The notes under the pieces are model-generated. The model saw only the letters and a list, made by a program, of their open reading frames with translations. It had not been told where the DNA came from and searched no databases. A program made the translations under genes and the position numbers. Source: Adenanthera pavonina (Eukaryota > Streptophyta > Magnoliopsida > Fabales > Fabaceae). From it: 64,000 bases of DNA. The first letter of the stretch is position 1. The number at the start of each line of letters is the position of its first letter. Below, one piece after another: positions 35,461-46,242 of the stretch. The stretch spans positions 37,098,001-37,162,000 of the forward strand of contig JAIVEN010000014.1 in NCBI GenBank assembly GCA_026686845.1, read 5' to 3'.

Positions 35461-36140
35461 TCCAATTTAACTTGGAGATTATGGAGTCTCACTTTTATAT
35501 TATGCAATCTCTCTTACACATAATGGAGCCTCTCACTTAGAAATTGTTTTCAGTGTGATTTCTTTCAATTTAACTTAGAGATTATGAAGTTTAACTTACA
35601 TATTGTGGATTCTTTCTTGCGTATAGTGGAGTCCTACTTGGAAATAATTTAAACCATTACTCCATTGCACATAGTGGAATCTCCATTGCATATTTTAGGG
35701 TCCTTCTTGCATATAGTGGAGTCTCTCTTGCATATCATAGAGTCCCTCTTGGGGGAAATTACAAATTCTCACTTGCATACTATAAAGTCTTTTTTGCACA
35801 TAATGGAGTCTCCCTTGCATATCATAGAATCCCTTTAAGGAATTATAGATTTTCACTTGCATATTGTAGAGTCTCTCTTGCACATAATAGAGTCTCCCTT
35901 GCATATTACGAAATCCCTCTTGGAAATTATGGATTCTCATTTGCATACAGTGAAGTCTCTCTTGCCTATAATGGAGTTTCCCTTGCATATTGTGGAATCT
36001 CTCTTGGAAATAATCTCACTTGCACAATGTGTAAGTTAGAATCCATAATATGTAAGTTAAACTCCATAATTAATAAGTTAAATCCAATAGTTAACAAGTT
36101 GAATGGTGATTCCAAGTAGGAATCCAATATATGCAAGGTG
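35461..36140. repeat. 21-bp minisatellite array, left part
   Basis: Units such as TTGCATATAGTGGAGTCTCTC follow each other at about 21 bp and group into four-unit blocks of about 84 bp. Because 21 is a multiple of 3, both strands stay open over long stretches and read as seven-residue repeats (for example plus 35857-36039 and minus 35695-35988). Near 36010 the unit orientation flips. The array continues at 48010 beyond element C. Confidence 0.85.
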
Positions 36141-36145
36141 GAATT
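36141..36145. repeat. Target site duplication of element C (left, GAATT)
   Basis: GAATT before the LTR start TGTTAGTTC pairs with GAATC at 48005-48009, 4 of 5 identical. Confidence 0.6.
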
Positions 36146-37873
36146 TGTTAGTTCAGTTGGCTTCACAAGAGGGGGTGAATTGAGAAATTTGAAATTTTTT
36201 TGCAAAAAGAAAAAATGAAATACAATAGTGATAACAATAGATTACTGAAAAACAGAGTATAAGGAATAAAAAGCAATGACAAGAAGACATGGTGATTTAT
36301 CTTGATTCAGTCTACTCTACTTGAACTACGTCTAGTTCTCAAGCCATCAGTTGAGATTTCTCCACTATCTCTTGCAAGATTTGAATGGGTTCTTGTAATG
36401 ATCGTAGTACAATACTAGCCTGAACCTTGAGCTGAAACAAACTCTCTCACTCAAGAGTAAGAATACCTCTCTTAGTGTATTCCAACACTAAACACTATCT
36501 ACAAGTGTGTAAAAATATACAGAATGAAAACTCTCTCAAAAGAGTGGATATGAAAGCTTAAGTACAATGAATGAGATAAACAAAGGGTAAGTAAGCTTTG
36601 AATAAATCAGAAATCTAATCAGCAGAGTTTTAGCGTATTTTTTGTGTTTTTCTCATTTTCCAACATCTTAAATGAGGTCCTATTTATAGTTTTGTAGCAA
36701 AACTATCTATTGGAAGCAAAGATTAGCTGTTACTCTTAGAAAAATAGATGTTCGCCTACCGTATTAAATGTATCTGACAGAGGTTATGTGGATAACATCC
36801 TCAGATTATGCGAATAACGGGTAACTATTTGCTTTTATTTTCAAGGTAGAACTTTTCGTTGTACGGATAATCTAGCTAGGTTATGTGGATAACGTGCTTC
36901 CCAGAATGACTAAGTTTTACCTCAAAATCATTTCATGAAAACCTATTTAGTTATTAGGATAATATTAAGTTTTTCTTAAACTGAGTTTTTGAAAAACTTA
37001 GGTTACCAGGATAACCTCCCAAGGTTATGCGGATAACCCATTTTGCTGAAGAGGAGCCATGAGTTCTGTAACATAGGTTATCCAGATAACTTTCCTAGGT
37101 TATATGGGTAACCTGTTTACTCGAGGATAGTCCAAGTATTCTGAATTATAGGTTATGCGGATAATATTCCTAGGTTATGCTGACAACTTTTTAACCGAGA
37201 AGAGTCCAAGTGCTCTGTGATATACGTTATACGGATAACCTCCCTAGGTTATGCGAATAACTGTCTGCACAGTACACTTGGCCTTCACTATTCACTCCCT
37301 TATGCGAATAAGATGCCCACTTTATCAAGATAATCATCTGAACAAACTTGAGAACATGATCCCCAAGCTGTGTTATGCGGATAACCTTAATCCCTTTTCA
37401 TGAAATTAAAGAATGGACTTTAGAAAAGCTTTGAGATTGAGTCTTTATCCCCATAACCTTCAATGGTTATGCGCATAAGGAAAAACATTTTTTTGAAAAC
37501 AAGGTAAACACTTAGAAACATATTTGAAATTGAGACCTTATCCCTATAAGCTAAAACATTTTCATGAAAACACAGTGAATACTTAGAATCATTTTGAAAT
37601 TGAAGATTTATCCTCATAAGATAACTCTTTTCATGAAAATCAATTTGAAATCATGAGCTAATCATTAATCATTCAATTAGTTATCTTATTTAATATTGGG
37701 TGAATTCAAATTCAAAGCTTATCTACATTATTTTACAAATATCTTCCTAAAAGATGTGAAACAGTTCTTCAATCTTCAGGAAACTCCAACTTTGTTCTTC
37801 ATTTAGCTTGTGTTCCTTTGATATTGGATTTTCAAGCTCATTGTTTAGAATCATCAAAACATCTGAATTGACA
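36146..37873 (-). repeat. 3' LTR of element C (1728 bp)
   Basis: On the plus strand it begins TGTTAGTTCAGTTGG and ends CTGAATTGACA. Between about 36780 and 37620 it carries around 20 dyads of the type GGTTATGCGGATAACC, often in close pairs. A TATA box lies at 36681-36688 in minus-strand sense. Confidence 0.93.
36681..36688 (-). promoter_or_regulatory. LTR TATA box (element C 3' LTR)
   Basis: The minus strand reads TATAAATA. The matching bases are deleted in the 5' LTR near 46770. Confidence 0.55.
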
Positions 37874-37887
37874 TTCTTCCTCTTTTT
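37874..37887 (-). other. Polypurine tract of element C
   Basis: The minus strand reads AAAAAGAGGAAGAA against the LTR start. A second tract, AAGGGGGAG, lies at 37944-37957. Confidence 0.75.
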
Positions 37888-38136
37888 GATGATGACAAAA
37901 TAATTTAAACGTATTATTAGTACTTAGGTTTGCATAAAACTCCCCCTTAATATGTGCATAGTATAAAGTCAGATAATGTAGTGCACATTTTTCAACATAA
38001 GGAACACCAAGAATGAACAAAGTTCATAGAAAGGAATTCATTGTATTATAACTAATCATTACAAGTACAGAAACAAAACAACTGAGGAGAAATAAACAAT
38101 TGAAGATAAACAAGCATAACAAAACAACAAGTCCAG

Positions 38137-40296
38137 TCAAGTTTCTTCCTTTGAAGGAGTGGCCTTTTTCTTTTTCTTGGATTTAGATTTCTTCTTTTTC
38201 TTCTTCTCTTTTTCTTTAGCTTGTTCCTTTTTTTCTTTCTCTTTATCCTCTTCTTTCTCTTGTCTCTCCCCCTTTTTGTCATCAGCAAAAAAAGGGGTTC
38301 GAGTGACTTTAGCATCCATCCTAGCAATGTCCTGATCAAGCTTGACCTTCAATTCCCTAATTCTTTAAAGTCTTTCATCCAAAGAAAGAGGAAGTGTGGA
38401 GGGTTGAGTTGGAATAGTGGACATTGGGAGAAGTTGAAGAGGCACATTAGCAATAGCAAGAGGAACATAGGAATGAATGGTATATCAGGCATCACAGGTG
38501 AAGGTGAGATAGTAGGAAGGGATGTAGGAGAGGTATCAGTATCAGAGGGAATGGTGATTATCTCTTGCACAGTTGCCTCAGCAAGATAATTGATGCCCTC
38601 AAAAGAGATAGGATCAGGGAGAGGAGGAAAGAGAGCATCAATCTTTTGTCTGCAGTGGTGAAAGTAAATTTGATGAATGAAATCACATTCAGACACAAGA
38701 ACTAAGGCTCTATCCTGATCCCTATTAGTTTCCTCCTCAAGTCCATAGTCTAAGTTAGGACCCAGATCCTCTGATAAAGCAGGAGACTTAGAGGTGGAAG
38801 GGATGGCTATATCATCAAGTGGAGAAGGTGCAGTAGCAATAGGGCTAGTGTAGGTAGGAGGAATTGGTTGAATTGGTGAAGATGAGGGTTGAGGAACACC
38901 AGATGCTATTTACTCACACAGGAGTATCACTTCTTGGATAAGACATTCAAATTTGGTCTCAATTTTCTCTTGCATCTCAGTAATGAGATACCCAAGATTG
39001 ATCATGTCTTCTCTATGTTCTTTCCTGGTGGCCATGGCAATCTGGAACAAGTTTTGGCACAAGGTAGGAATGTTAGAGGGTATAGGCAGGTCAGTGGCTA
39101 GGGCTTCATCAGGTTTGCTTTATGTGTAAGAAGAGGTATGAGGCTTAGGTTGCAGGGATTGAGGTGGTTCAGCGGGAATAGATGGAGAGGAACTGGAATC
39201 ACCAACTATAAGACTCTTTGAAATAGCTGTGGACTCAGAACCTGCTTCAGTATCCCTCTTCTTGTCAACTGATCTGCCATTTTCTAGACTCATCCCCATT
39301 TTCTACAAAACTTTCTAATTGAACTCTTTTGGGAGTAGTACAAGTCCTCTCTCAATATGCAAAATGTTGTGAAACTTCAAGATTTTGGCTATAATATGCC
39401 CATATGGCAACTGTGAGTCCTGTCTGTAGGTCCTTGCCTTCCACATCCTCTGCAGAATAATATCCACTACATTCACTAGTTTTCCCTTTATCAGCAACAA
39501 CATAACTTGGAATTCTCTTCTGGACAGATAATTGAAGCCTCCACTCTTGTTGAAAAACATACGAGAGACAATGTAATAGAGAACCTTGTTCTCAACACTC
39601 AGAAGAGTTGGAGCTACTTTCCCCTCAGAATGCACATTTTGTCTTTGTCTGAGCAGTCTTGAGACTATTATGCTATATTTGTAGTTAGCTTCTACCTTAG
39701 TGTCTTCATCAACAGTTTCATTTTCAGGGGGATACTTTGAAGTATCAATGTTCACCCTTTTTCCTCCAATAGACAAACTCAAATTTCACATAGCAAGTCC
39801 GGGATATCCATCTTTTCCTCAATCTTACTTCAAACACCTTTGTTTCATTGTTAATCCTCATAGAATTGTACCAAGCACATACAACCTCCTCATCATAATC
39901 TTCCTTCAACTTCATCAACCCTCTATAGTTCTCTAATAGCCCAGCAGAATCAAATTTGTTCCTCATGAGAAATTCTTCTAATTTAACATAGTGAGGCTTG
40001 ACTACCTTATGCTTCTTAAAATCAGCCTCATATGACTCCTTCAAAATCCTTATGCCAATAAGTTCTTCTGTAATTAAAGCTTCCTCAAACTTACTAGCAG
40101 AAGAACTTACGTGAGTGTCATCCTGAGGTTTAGGTTTTGGAATTCCCTTTGGCTTTGGTGTTCTGGGCTTCTTTGTTGGAAGACTTGACCTAGCTTCAGC
40201 TTTTCTCTTCCCTTCACTTGGTGATTTTGAAGCATATTTGGATTTCACATTATGCTATGATCATTCACCTTGACTTCCACCCTTAGTCTTAGCCAT
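38137..40296 (-). pseudogene. Extra ORF (env position) of element C, broken
   Basis: Starts MAKTKGGSQGE at 40296 with stops within the first 20 codons. Open stretches follow at 40248-39745, 39782-39315 and finally 38352-38137, whose end is a long lysine/glutamate tail ('KKKATPSKEET'). The middle matches the A/B ORF: 'KKHKVVKPHYVKLEEFLMRN' against 'VIKPHCINLEDFLVSN', and 'VLYYIVSRMFFNK' against 'ILHYIVSRIIFNK'. Conservation across two families with unrelated LTR motifs suggests the protein was under selection in active elements. Function unknown. Confidence 0.8.
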
Positions 40297-41265
40297 TGCA
40301 GTGATTCCAAATGATTTGGGAAGGTAAAATAGGTTTAGGATAGACAGAAAAGATGTTTGAATATAGGAAATTGAATAGGGCTTTGAAGATTTTTGGAAAG
40401 CTTGAGGAGTACAAATGGAGGTTTTCAGGATAGGGTTAGGTTTTTCACACAAGGTTCTGCTAAAAATAGAGAATCCTATATATAGTCTCGAGGTTATGTG
40501 CATAACGTATGTGAGTTATACAAATAACGAGCTTTAGAAAGTATATCAAGGGGCACGGTTTGCTGGGTTATACGGATAAGGTCTTTAGGTTGTCCGTATA
40601 ACCAAGTTGAGGAAGAGGGGAGAAGAGAGGAGTTATCTGAACAAGCATATCGCATTATCATGAAAAGGAGTTTCACAAAAGGCGCACAGAATGTTGGCAC
40701 ATAACAGGTTATCCGGATAACCTTGCCACCTTATGCGAATAATGTTCTTACTTTGGGAACTTCTTCTCTGGATGTAACGTTATATGGATAAGGTAAGCAG
40801 GTTATCCTGAAATCAAATTACACAAAACACATACACAGAAGAAAACAAAGGAAGTTATGCGCATAAGGTGAAGACTTTATCCGAATATCGAGTTTTACAG
40901 AGGCCAAATGTTCACAAAAGCTTTCATTTTCATGAAAATCTTCATATCTTATCTAAATAACCTCAAATACAGAGTATGTGTACACTAAAAAATCAACTCA
41001 TTTTCAGCATAAGGCTATGGGGTTATGTGAATAACCATATTTGAAAATCTCATAAACACTTACAAATAGATATGTTATCCCCATAATCCTTTCCTTTTCA
41101 CCATAACTTTATTTGAACGTGCAGGCTACTTCATTTTGCCAGATTTTCATTATTTCAAATCAAGAAGTACCTGCAAAACAAACTTCTAGATACTTCGATG
41201 CTTAAGTTAGTATTATTATAAGCTGAATTATAAACTTAAGAAGGATTTCAGAGAATACTTATGTC
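40297..41265 (-). promoter_or_regulatory. Motif-rich spacer upstream of element C extra ORF
   Basis: This spacer carries the family C LTR motif many times: near 40494-40530, 40566-40605, 40709-40742, 40782-40812, 40853-40895, 41030 and 41070. The dyad GGTTATCCGGATAACC at 40709-40724 is a full palindrome. The A/B motif is absent. Confidence 0.5.
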
Positions 41266-42740
41266 TCATTGGGATTTACCATTCCCAATTCTCTTCTGTC
41301 TTCTGATTTTACCGTGTCTTTCTTCTGCAAGAGGTTTTGTCAGGATGTTTGCAAGCTGATCTTCAGTAGGAACAAACTCCAACTTGACATCACCTTTCAA
41401 AACATGATCTCTTATGAAGTGATGTCTTACTTCAATGTGTTTTGTTCTTGAATGCATAACAGGGTTCTTTGAGATGTTGATGGCACTTTGATTGTCACAT
41501 CTTATTGGGATTTCCTTCATTTCAATCTCAAAGTCTTCAAGTTGTTGCTTCATCCAAAGGACTTGTGCACAGCAGCTTCTTGCTGTTACATACTCAGCTT
41601 TTGCTATGGAGAGAGCTATACTATTTTGTTTTTTGTTGAACCATGACACTAGAGAGCCTATCAGAAATTGTCAAGTTCCACTTATACTTTTTCTATCAGT
41701 TTTGAATCTAGCAAAATTAGCATCTGTATAACTTATGAGCTCTTGTCCATTACCTTTTGGATACCAAAGTCCCATTTGAGATGCTCCTAGCAAGTATCTG
41801 AAAATCCTCTTCACAGCTGTTGCATGAGATTTTTTGGGATATGATTGGAACCTAGCACACATACAGACACTAAACATGATGTCGGGCCTGCTTGCAATCA
41901 AATACAGCAAGGAACCAATCATTCTCCTATATTGAGTAATATCAAGACTTTTCCTTCTTCATCCATGTCAAGCTTAATTGCAGAGGCCATAGGAGTTCTC
42001 ATAGGTTTAGCATGTTTCATTCCAAACTTCATCGGTAGCTCCTTGAGATATTTTGATTGATTGAGAAAGATGTCATCATCACATTGTTTGATTTGCAATC
42101 CAAGGAAGAAGTTTAGCTCACCCATCATTAACATTTTAAATTCACTCTACATTAACTCAGAAAAGTTCTTGCACAAAGACTCATTAGTAGCATCAAATAT
42201 AATGGTATCAACATAAATTTGTAAAATAAGCAAATCTTTATTTTCTCTTTTAGTAAATAGGGTTGCATCAACTTTTCCTCTATTAAAACCTTTTTCAATC
42301 AGAAAATTACTCAATCTCTCATACCAAGCTCTAGGATCCTGTTTTATGCCATATAGAGCTTTCTTCAGTTTATATACATGATTTGGTTTAGTTGAATCCT
42401 CAAAACTTGGAGGTTGATCAACATAAACCTCTTCCATGATATAACCATTCAGAAAAGCACTTTTCACATCGATTTGATATAACACAATATCTTTTATACA
42501 AGCATAGGCTAAGATAATCCTTATTACTTTCAATCTTGCAACTGGAGCAAAAGTTTCCTCATAATCAATACCTTCTTCCTGATTATATCCTTTAACCACT
42601 AGTCTAGCTTTATTCCTTATTATTGTTCCTAATTCACGAAGTTTGTTCTTAAAAACCCAATTAGTTCCAATAATAGGGTAATTCTTAGGCCTAGGCAATA
42701 AATTCCAAACCTGACTTCTTTCAAACTAATTAAGTTCTTC
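41266..42740 (-). pseudogene. RT / RNase H region of element C pol
   Basis: RT segments 42698-42147 and 42134-41919, then 41922-41671 and RNase H 41649-41266. 'QIDVKSAFLNGYIMEEVYVD' is intact, but the polymerase box reads YVDT instead of YVDD near 42205, so the second catalytic aspartate is lost. RNase H blocks 'DNQSAINISKNPVMHS' and 'RHHFIRDHVLKGD' are visible. There are several frame breaks. Confidence 0.88.
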
Positions 42741-43830
42741 TTACATAGCTAAAGTCCAGTATTCATCAGTTAAAGCCTCTTCAGTACATTTATATTCAAT
42801 TTGAGAAATAAATGCATAATTATTCACTTGATCCCTAAGTTGTCTTTTGGTTTTAACTTTCTCTTGAACATCCTCAATAACTTGATCAACTAGATGATTC
42901 CTTTGATATCTCCAAGCTCTAGGGAGTTCTTGAGATACTTCTTCAGTTATTTCATATTCATTATCTTTCTCTTGGATATCTTCCTCTACATAAGCAGATT
43001 CAGATACTTTAGGTGGTTCAGTTTTATTTTCTTCAAACACATTCAAATTCTTGAAACTGGAAATTAGATCATCCTCATCCTTAGCATGCTTAAACAGAGT
43101 TTCATTTTCAATAAAGACCACATGCACAGATTCTTCTATAGTTCCTGACCTTTTATTGAACACCTTATATGCTTTACTTCTACTTGAGTAGCCAAGAAAT
43201 ATACCTTCATCTGATTTGGCATCAAACTTACCCAGATTGTCTTTGTTGTTGTTGTGGACATAGCAAGTGCATCCAAAGACATGAAGATAAGAGATATTGG
43301 GCTTCTTTCCCTTGTATAGCTCATATAGAGTCTTGCCTAGTAAGGGTATGATGTATGCTCTATTCATCAAGTAGCATGTTGTGCTTATTGCATCAGCCCA
43401 GAATTGTTTAGGCAATCTTTTTTCATTCAGCATTGCACAAGTTATCTCCTCCAATACTCTATTCTTTCTCTCCATAACTCCATTCTGTTGAGGTGTTCTT
43501 GGGGTTGAGAAGTTGTGCTCCACTCCATTTTCATCACAGTAGTCAGCAAATTTATCATTTTCAAATTCTCCACCATGATCTATTCTAATACATACAATAG
43601 AGCAACCTTTCTCATTTTGGATTTTCTTGACTAAGATCATAAAAGCATCATATGTTTCATCCTTATAGGGAAGAAATAAAGTCTAGGTAAACCTAGAATA
43701 ATCATCTACTATAACTAGTACATACAAATTTCCACCAATACTCTTAGTACGATTAGGACCTATCAAATCCATGTGAAGTAATTGCAATGGTCTTGTTGTA
43801 GAAACAATATTTTTGGTATTAAATGAGGAC
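42741..43830 (-). pseudogene. Integrase region of element C pol
   Basis: A 299-codon open stretch (43640-42741) holds 'IRIDHGGEFEN' and 'NGVMERKNR', which carry the second aspartate and the glutamate of the catalytic triad. A TAG near 43684 separates it from the upstream part with the first aspartate. Confidence 0.87.
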
Positions 43831-44149
43831 TTTGTTTATTTACCTTTAAAGCAAGCATCACATTCTCTATCATTTTCAAACTTAATGTTGGGTAAACTAA
43901 GAACAAGTTCATTTTTAATGAGTTTATTTAATTAATGCATGCTAACATGTGCTAGTCTCCTATGTCACAGCCAACTATCATCATTTTCACTTATTAAGTA
44001 TATTGAGTCTAGAGAAGGTAATTTATCTAAATCAATAGTATAATAGTTATCATCTCTTTCTGCCTTGAGAATCACTTTGTGATCACACTTTCTGATGATT
44101 AGGCAGTAGTTGGAATCAAACAAAACCCAATTGCCTCTATCACAGGTTT

Positions 44150-44790
44150 AACTTACACTCAACAAGTTGTGATTGAGTCCTATCACGAACAGGACTTCTT
44201 CAATTGATGTTTCTGGGTTTCTCCCAACAATTCCAATTCCAATTATCTTGTGGGGCTAATCACCATCGCAAGTAACCTTCCTCCTTTCTTATCTCTCAGC
44301 ACAATGAATTTTTCTTTGTCTCCAGTCATGTGTCTCAAACAAGCACTATCCATCTACCATTTGTTGCTTTTCTTGGCCTTGAGACACACTTGCAAAACAA
44401 GTTTCAATTCTTTCTTTTAGGTACCCATATTTGCTTAGGTCCTTTCTTGTTAGTAGAGGAATTCTTGGGAACCCGTTTCATTCCATTGTCATTTCCTTCC
44501 TTTCTGTATATGAGGGTAGAGGATATATGACCCTTCTTGTTGCAGAAGTGGCAAGTGGAGAAAGGGCTAGAGGAAAGAGATGTATGTCTAAAATAATAAC
44601 TATAATATCTATCCTTTTGATTTCTAGGAGCTGAAAATGATTCTATGCTCTGAGTTAGTTTAATGTTATTAGCATGCACAAAGTTTCTCAGGTATAGATT
44701 TTATTTCTTGATTTTTAGTTTCTCCTTGACTACACAAGGATCATATCCTAGATTAGTTTTTTTTTTTTACTTACAATTTGGTTTCTCAAT
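44150..44790 (-). pseudogene. Protease and second zinc-knuckle region of element C
   Basis: A 91-codon stretch (44679-44404) shows 'CHFCNKKGHISST', a CCHC knuckle that has lost its last cysteine, followed by 'IWVPKRKN'. The protease region toward 44150 is broken by stops and the knuckle is degraded. Confidence 0.7.
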
Positions 44791-45083
44791 AATACTTTCA
44801 GCATGTCCTCACCTCTAGTGGGTTTGGTTAAAGTCTTGTGGAGATAACTATTTTTATCTCTCAATTCAATGCATGAGACACAAACAAAGGTAGTGGTAGA
44901 AGAAGAAAACTATGAAGCAGTGCAAGATGTATGAGACTCACTTTCAAGATTGTGTATTTTCTTTTTAGCTTGGCTCAGTTGTTTTGACACTTTGACAAAT
45001 TCAGTCATCAGTTCATCGAATGCATCATGTAGTTCATTGTAAGAAGGTTTAAAGTCATTTACCTCATAATCATTGTCACTGTC

Positions 45084-46187
45084 TCAATTATGATTCTTCT
45101 CCTCTGCAATCTCTTGAGCCATTAGGCATAGATTAGCAATTTCATCATCTTCTGCTGCTTCTTCTTCATATGAACTATCTCCCCAGATGGAAGATACGAA
45201 GGCTTTCTTCTTTTTCCCTTTGTCAGCCTTTTTGTCCTTCCCTTGTTTCTTGCTTAGCAGAGGACATTCCCATTTGATATGTCCAGGTTTCTTGCATTCG
45301 TAGCATATGATGGAGCCTTTGTTTTCTTTCTTGTTACTGGTGGCTCCATCTTTCTTTGCAAACCTACTGAATTTCTTCTTTCCATACTTTTTGCCAAATT
45401 TTCTCACCAGCATAGCTATTGTCTCTTCATTTAGCTCAGTATCTTCTACTGAGTCATCATCATCTTTTGATTCTACCTTGAGGACCATACTCTTCTTCTT
45501 TTTGTCATATGATGTAGACTCTTTAAGAACCTTCAGCTTTCCTTTATATTCTTCAAGATTTCCAAAGAGAGCTGTGACATATGTCATTAATTCCCCTCTA
45601 GCTTCTTCTATTGCTGTCACCTTTGGTTGCCACTCAATGGGAAAGGCTCTGAGAATTTTTATGACTTTCTCAGATTGAGTGTATTCCTTTCCAAGGCTCT
45701 TCAGTTAATTCACAATGAGAGTGAATCTCTTCTATAAATTCTTGATATTCTCACCCTCTTTCATCTTGAAGCTTTCATATTCTCTAATGCATATATTCAG
45801 TTTATTTTCTCTCACCCTGGTTGTTCCTTCATGAGTAATCTCCAGAGTGTCCCACATACCTTTGGTTGTTCTACATTGGGACACCCTGTAGAACTCATCT
45901 TGGTTAAGGGCACTGACTAGACAATGCTTAGCTTTATAGTTAGGAAGAACCTTTCTTTTATCCTCCTTGTTTCATTTCTCTTCAGGTTTCTCTCTATATT
46001 TCCTATCATCTTATAGTTTTAATAGAACGAAATCTCCCTTCTGAATGACTGACCAAAGATCCAAATTAATAGATTGAAGATAGATTTGCATCCTCATCTT
46101 CCAATGCCTATAATGTTCTCCACTTAAGCTAGGAGGTCTGTTGGTGTTGTTTCCTTCTGGAAGAATGCCTTCACCAAAGCCAGCCAT
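45084..46187 (-). pseudogene. gag of element C
   Basis: Starts MAGFGEGILPEG at 46187 with several stops, then a 178-codon open end (45620-45084). This includes 'MTAIEEARGELMTYVTALFG', the CCHC knuckle 'CYECKKPGHIKWEC' and an acidic end. It is colinear with the element A gag. Confidence 0.87.
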
Positions 46188-46226
46188 GTATTCTCCGAGA
46201 TTGTTAGATCCTTCAACTGGGAGTCA

Positions 46227-46240
46227 AGGCTCTGATGCCA
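46227..46240 (-). other. Primer binding site of element C
   Basis: The minus strand reads TGGCATCAGAGCCT two bases after the 5' LTR. It resembles the initiator Met-tRNA complement with one difference. Confidence 0.8.
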
Positions 46241-46242
46241 CT

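Noticed and set aside
35461..36140. Heptad-repeat ORFs as a genuine coiled-coil protein gene
   Set aside because: Open on both strands, tied to a 21-bp tandem unit, with no promoter or splice context; kept as a finding but not called as a gene.
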